Source of the DNA: a virus
DNA: 33,772 bases
Reading direction: 5' to 3' (one strand)
Virus record (IMG/VR): IMGVR_UViG_3300035698_027778
Location: 1 to 33,772 of that record
The position numbers were made by a program, and so were the translations under genes. Below are positions 31,045 through 33,772 of the stretch, one piece after another (position 1 is the first letter of the stretch; each line of letters opens with the position of its first letter). Below the pieces are notes generated by a model. That model was not told where the DNA came from and searched no databases. It worked only from the letters and a program-made list of their open reading frames with translations.

Positions 31045-33421
31045 GCAAGCCCGGGCCAAAGCGGCCACTCAAACATATAGTCGCGAAGAAGTTACGAAGT
31101 CATCGGTTGACTGGTTCGGTGGCGACACGATGGCCGCCAATGTTTGGGCTAGCAAATACGCACTGCAGATCGCCAAAGGTAAATTTATAGAGCGCACGCC
31201 CGATGATATGTTCAAGCGGATGGCGCGGGCCTTGGCGGATGTCGAGCCCAAAGACCAAGATGAGTGGTATAACAATTATCTCGAGCAGATGGGCGGGTTC
31301 AAGAAGGTCGTGATGCAGGGCTCCCCGATGATGGGCCTCGGCAACGAATTCTTTCGCACTACTCTATCGAACTGTTATGTTGTTCCGCTGAAGACTGATT
31401 CACTTCGTGGTGTCTTTGATGCGCTCTTTGAGATGGCTCAGATTCAGGCCCTGCGCGGCGGCGTCGGAATTGATATCAGCCCGCTGCGTCCCGAGGGAGC
31501 TACGGTAAACAACGCGGCTCTGACATCAACCGGCGCTTGGAGTTGGTGCGATATTTTCTCGCGCGTCTCCAAGAAGGTCGGCCAAAATGGGCGCCAAGGC
31601 GCGCTAATGTTGACACTCGACGTTAGCCACCCTGATATCGATAGTTTCGTCTCGATGAAGAGCGATCTTGGCCTCGTGGAGGGAGCCAACGTCTCGGTCA
31701 AGCTGACTGACGCCTTTATGGAAGCAGTCAAGGCCGATTCCGAGTTTGAGCTTTCGTACAAGTTCGATAACGGCGAATACAGCAATATCTCTAGAAAGGT
31801 CTCGGCACGCGCGGTCTGGGATAAGATTATACATAACGCCACAAAATTTGCCGAGCCTGGCCTGTTGATGTGGGATACAATCATCCGCCGATCGCCAGCC
31901 GACTGCTACGACAACTTCCGGACTATTTGCACCAATCCGTGTTCCGAAATACCTCTATCAGCATATGATAGTTGTCGTCTCACGTCGCTGAATCTCACTG
32001 GTTTCGTTAGCAATCCCTATACTGACGATGCGTCTTTCGATTACGACGGATTTGGTGATTCTATCGGCTACGGAATCAGGATGCTCGACAACATGGTCGA
32101 TATCGATGTCGAGCGCCAACCATTTGAGGGCCAAAAAGAGGCAGCTCGCCTAGGGCGCCGCCTTGGTCTTGGCACACACGGCCTTGGCGATATGCTGGCA
32201 ATGCTTCAATTGAAGTATGACACCGACGAAGCTATCGAGTTCGTCAGCACTTTATATGGGTTCTTCAGAGACCACGCATATCGCGCTAGCGTGGACCTTG
32301 CCAAGGAACGTGGGCCGTTCCCGTTGTGGGATTGGGAACTTGAGAAGCATCACGAATATCTCAACGAGCTCCCGGCCAATCTGATAGCAGATATGAAGTC
32401 GTACGGCCGGCGCAACGTCGCCATGCTGACGTGCGCCCCGACCGGTTCGGTGAGTGTGCTGTGTCAAACCAGTTCAGGCATCGAGCCGATCTACGCTATT
32501 ATGTATAAGCGTCGGGTGCGCCTGCTGGGCGAGGACATCAAGGATGCGACCGAAGTTAAGAACGGTGAATACTTCCAGTCGTACCCGGTATTCCACCATG
32601 CATTCGCGAGACGCCATCCTCACGTTGTGGAGCAATTGGAAAACTTATCATTTGAGGAAGCAGTTGAATCGCCGTTGATTGCGGACGTAATCGTAAAAGA
32701 GCCGTATTGGACCGTTGCAACAAATATCAATTGGCGAAAGCGCGTCGACATGCAGGGGATCATCACCGAGAAACTCGACCACGCGAGCTCGAGCACAATC
32801 AATTTGCCTGAGGATACGACAGAAGAAACAGTCGGCAACATCTACATGTATGCTTGGGAACGCGGCCTAAAAGGTGTTACCGTTTACAGGGACGGTGCGA
32901 GGGACGGCATCTTAACGACCAAACAGGCCGGCAAGCGCCCCAAAGAGCTTGATGCACGTGCTCACGTTATCGGGAGCAATGGCAGTCGATACACAGTATT
33001 TGTCAGCCTGAAGGACGAAGTACCGTACGAGGTTTTCTGCTGCCAACATTTGGTGGCCGGAGTCAGCGACGAGATCGACGGTAAGATTGTTCGTGTAAAA
33101 CATGGCGAGTACAATTTTGAAGCCGGCCCGATGCTGGTGCGCAAGATCAACGAAGATGAAGACGACGAAGCATCCACATTCACGCGCGTCATATCCACAG
33201 CCCTGCGCAATGGCGTCCCGCTCGAAGAACTGAACGAGCAGCTCGAAAAATCTCGCGGTAGTTTGTCGTCAATAGGCAAATCTATCAATCGGGTGTTGGC
33301 AAAATATGTTGGAACTGTCACCGGCCGGCGATGCAGTGAATGTGGCGGCACGAATACGATCTATGAAGAAGGATGCACGCGCTGTCTCGACCCGGAGTGC
33401 GGCAGTTCCAAATGCGGATAG
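31031..33421 (+). CDS. nrdJ: Class II (adenosylcobalamin-dependent) ribonucleotide reductase
   Basis: This enzyme reduces ribonucleotides to deoxyribonucleotides for phage DNA synthesis using a B12-derived radical and needs no oxygen. It has 796 residues; the ATG with AGGAG 6 bp upstream is preferred to a TTG two codons earlier. Key residues seen: Cys115 in SNCYV (redox pair), the RGGVGIDISPLRPEGA segment near 142, QNGRQGALMLTLDVSHPDI near 185, and NPCSE at 302-306 with thiyl-radical Cys304, Asn302 and Glu306. Cys315 (SCRLTSLNL) is the likely partner of Cys115. TGSVSVLCQTSSGIEPIYAI is typical of class II. The C-terminus has six cysteines in CxxC-type pairs (RRCSECGG ... GCTRCLDPECG) that re-reduce the active site. 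No small NrdB subunit is present, as expected. Confidence 0.93.
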   Translation: MQVREQARAKAATQTYSREEVTKSSVDWFGGDTMAANVWASKYALQIAKGKFIERTPDDMFKRMARALADVEPKDQDEWYNNYLEQMGGFKKVVMQGSPMMGLGNEFFRTTLSNCYVVPLKTDSLRGVFDALFEMAQIQALRGGVGIDISPLRPEGATVNNAALTSTGAWSWCDIFSRVSKKVGQNGRQGALMLTLDVSHPDIDSFVSMKSDLGLVEGANVSVKLTDAFMEAVKADSEFELSYKFDNGEYSNISRKVSARAVWDKIIHNATKFAEPGLLMWDTIIRRSPADCYDNFRTICTNPCSEIPLSAYDSCRLTSLNLTGFVSNPYTDDASFDYDGFGDSIGYGIRMLDNMVDIDVERQPFEGQKEAARLGRRLGLGTHGLGDMLAMLQLKYDTDEAIEFVSTLYGFFRDHAYRASVDLAKERGPFPLWDWELEKHHEYLNELPANLIADMKSYGRRNVAMLTCAPTGSVSVLCQTSSGIEPIYAIMYKRRVRLLGEDIKDATEVKNGEYFQSYPVFHHAFARRHPHVVEQLENLSFEEAVESPLIADVIVKEPYWTVATNINWRKRVDMQGIITEKLDHASSSTINLPEDTTEETVGNIYMYAWERGLKGVTVYRDGARDGILTTKQAGKRPKELDARAHVIGSNGSRYTVFVSLKDEVPYEVFCCQHLVAGVSDEIDGKIVRVKHGEYNFEAGPMLVRKINEDEDDEASTFTRVISTALRNGVPLEELNEQLEKSRGSLSSIGKSINRVLAKYVGTVTGRRCSECGGTNTIYEEGCTRCLDPECGSSKCG

Positions 33422-33495
33422 TATTTGAATTATGTGTACGACCCCGTTGATGCTAAAAAACTAAGCAGATGGTTCATTTGGCGCGCTGGGTATAG

Positions 33496-33772
33496 AGAAT
33501 ATCGGTTAGAAATGGCCAGGGGTTCGCGCTCCAAGCAAAAACGCGAATTGGTTCTGTTTCTTGCTTCTTGTATTTTCTTATTGCATTTTGCGTGTCCGCA
33601 ATACAAGCGACGTTTTATCTGTCAGGCTGGGCCATTTGGTTCAAAATATCATATATAGCCGTGCTGGTCCTCGCTATTGGGAGTAATGCATATCTATTTA
33701 TGCACAATGCGTGGTCGCGGTACTTAATTTCGCCGCATACAATTTCCAAGTGTTCCATACATTATCTAACTG
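33496..33772 (+). CDS. Possible membrane protein, open to the right edge, start unclear
   Basis: From 33496 one plus-strand frame is open to the window end. It contains two hydrophobic stretches (CFLYFLIAFCVSAIQATFYL and ISYIAVLVLAIGSNAYLFM) separated by SGWAIWFK, which looks like a two-helix membrane protein. No ATG precedes the first helix; TTG at 33568 or GTG at 33592 are possible but lack a ribosome-binding site. Another frame (33425-33658) overlaps it and is less protein-like. The region 33422-33495 shows nothing else. A frameshift or indel could have separated the start. Confidence 0.3.

Overview
This window is a piece of a large tailed-phage genome of the contractile (myovirus) type, with a T4-like gene repertoire. 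The call rests on a tail sheath, tail-tube proteins, a gp26-like hub assembly protein, a tape measure protein, gp53-, gp5-, gp25- and gp6-like baseplate proteins, and a class II (B12-dependent) ribonucleotide reductase. The genes are densely packed with TAATG, ATGA or 8-bp overlaps. The sequence alone does not name the host. A class II reductase and an LGFG-type fibre N-terminus would fit a proteobacterial, perhaps alphaproteobacterial, host, but that is inference.

Layout. (1) 1-2639, minus strand: a tail-fibre/adhesin operon of three genes. The last one runs off the left edge and carries 60-bp tandem repeats. (2) 2654-2672: a perfect 19-bp palindrome made of two divergent copies of the octamer TAAATATA separates the fibre operon from the plus-strand structural operon. 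(3) 2679-8499: an orphan Cys-containing protein, a 1094-residue orphan, neck/connector candidates, a gp15-like sheath-completion protein and a small protein. (4) 8576-14010: a very large sheath protein, two tube paralogues, and a gp26-like protein followed by a small chaperone-like frame and a third frame that has no start codon. (5) 14007-14534: one minus-strand gene inside the tail operon. (6) 14584-17284: a structural protein, two small proteins and a hub-like protein. (7) 17289-19432: a self-contained cassette with a consensus sigma70 promoter, a membrane protein, a Toprim primase, a proteasome/HslV-like peptidase, a tRNA and an intrinsic terminator. (8) 19446-29654: tape measure and baseplate (gp53-like, gp5-like spike, coiled-coil/proline-rich protein, gp25, gp6). 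(9) 29655-33772: a poorly coding stretch, two orphan genes, the class II ribonucleotide reductase and a possible membrane protein at the right edge.

How it works together. Most genes build the tail. TAAATATA occurs exactly five times in the window (both strands searched by eye), each time just upstream of a gene start and in the right orientation, so it is a good candidate for a phage-specific promoter element. The cassette at 17.3-19.4 kb instead has a host-type promoter and its own terminator, which suggests separate timing from the tail genes that flank it. The most interesting items are the proteasome-like enzyme with Thr1/Asp17/Lys33 in exact register, the promoter octamer and its palindrome, the frame-shifted reading frames at 13.6-14.0 kb, and the tRNA with a UAU anticodon.
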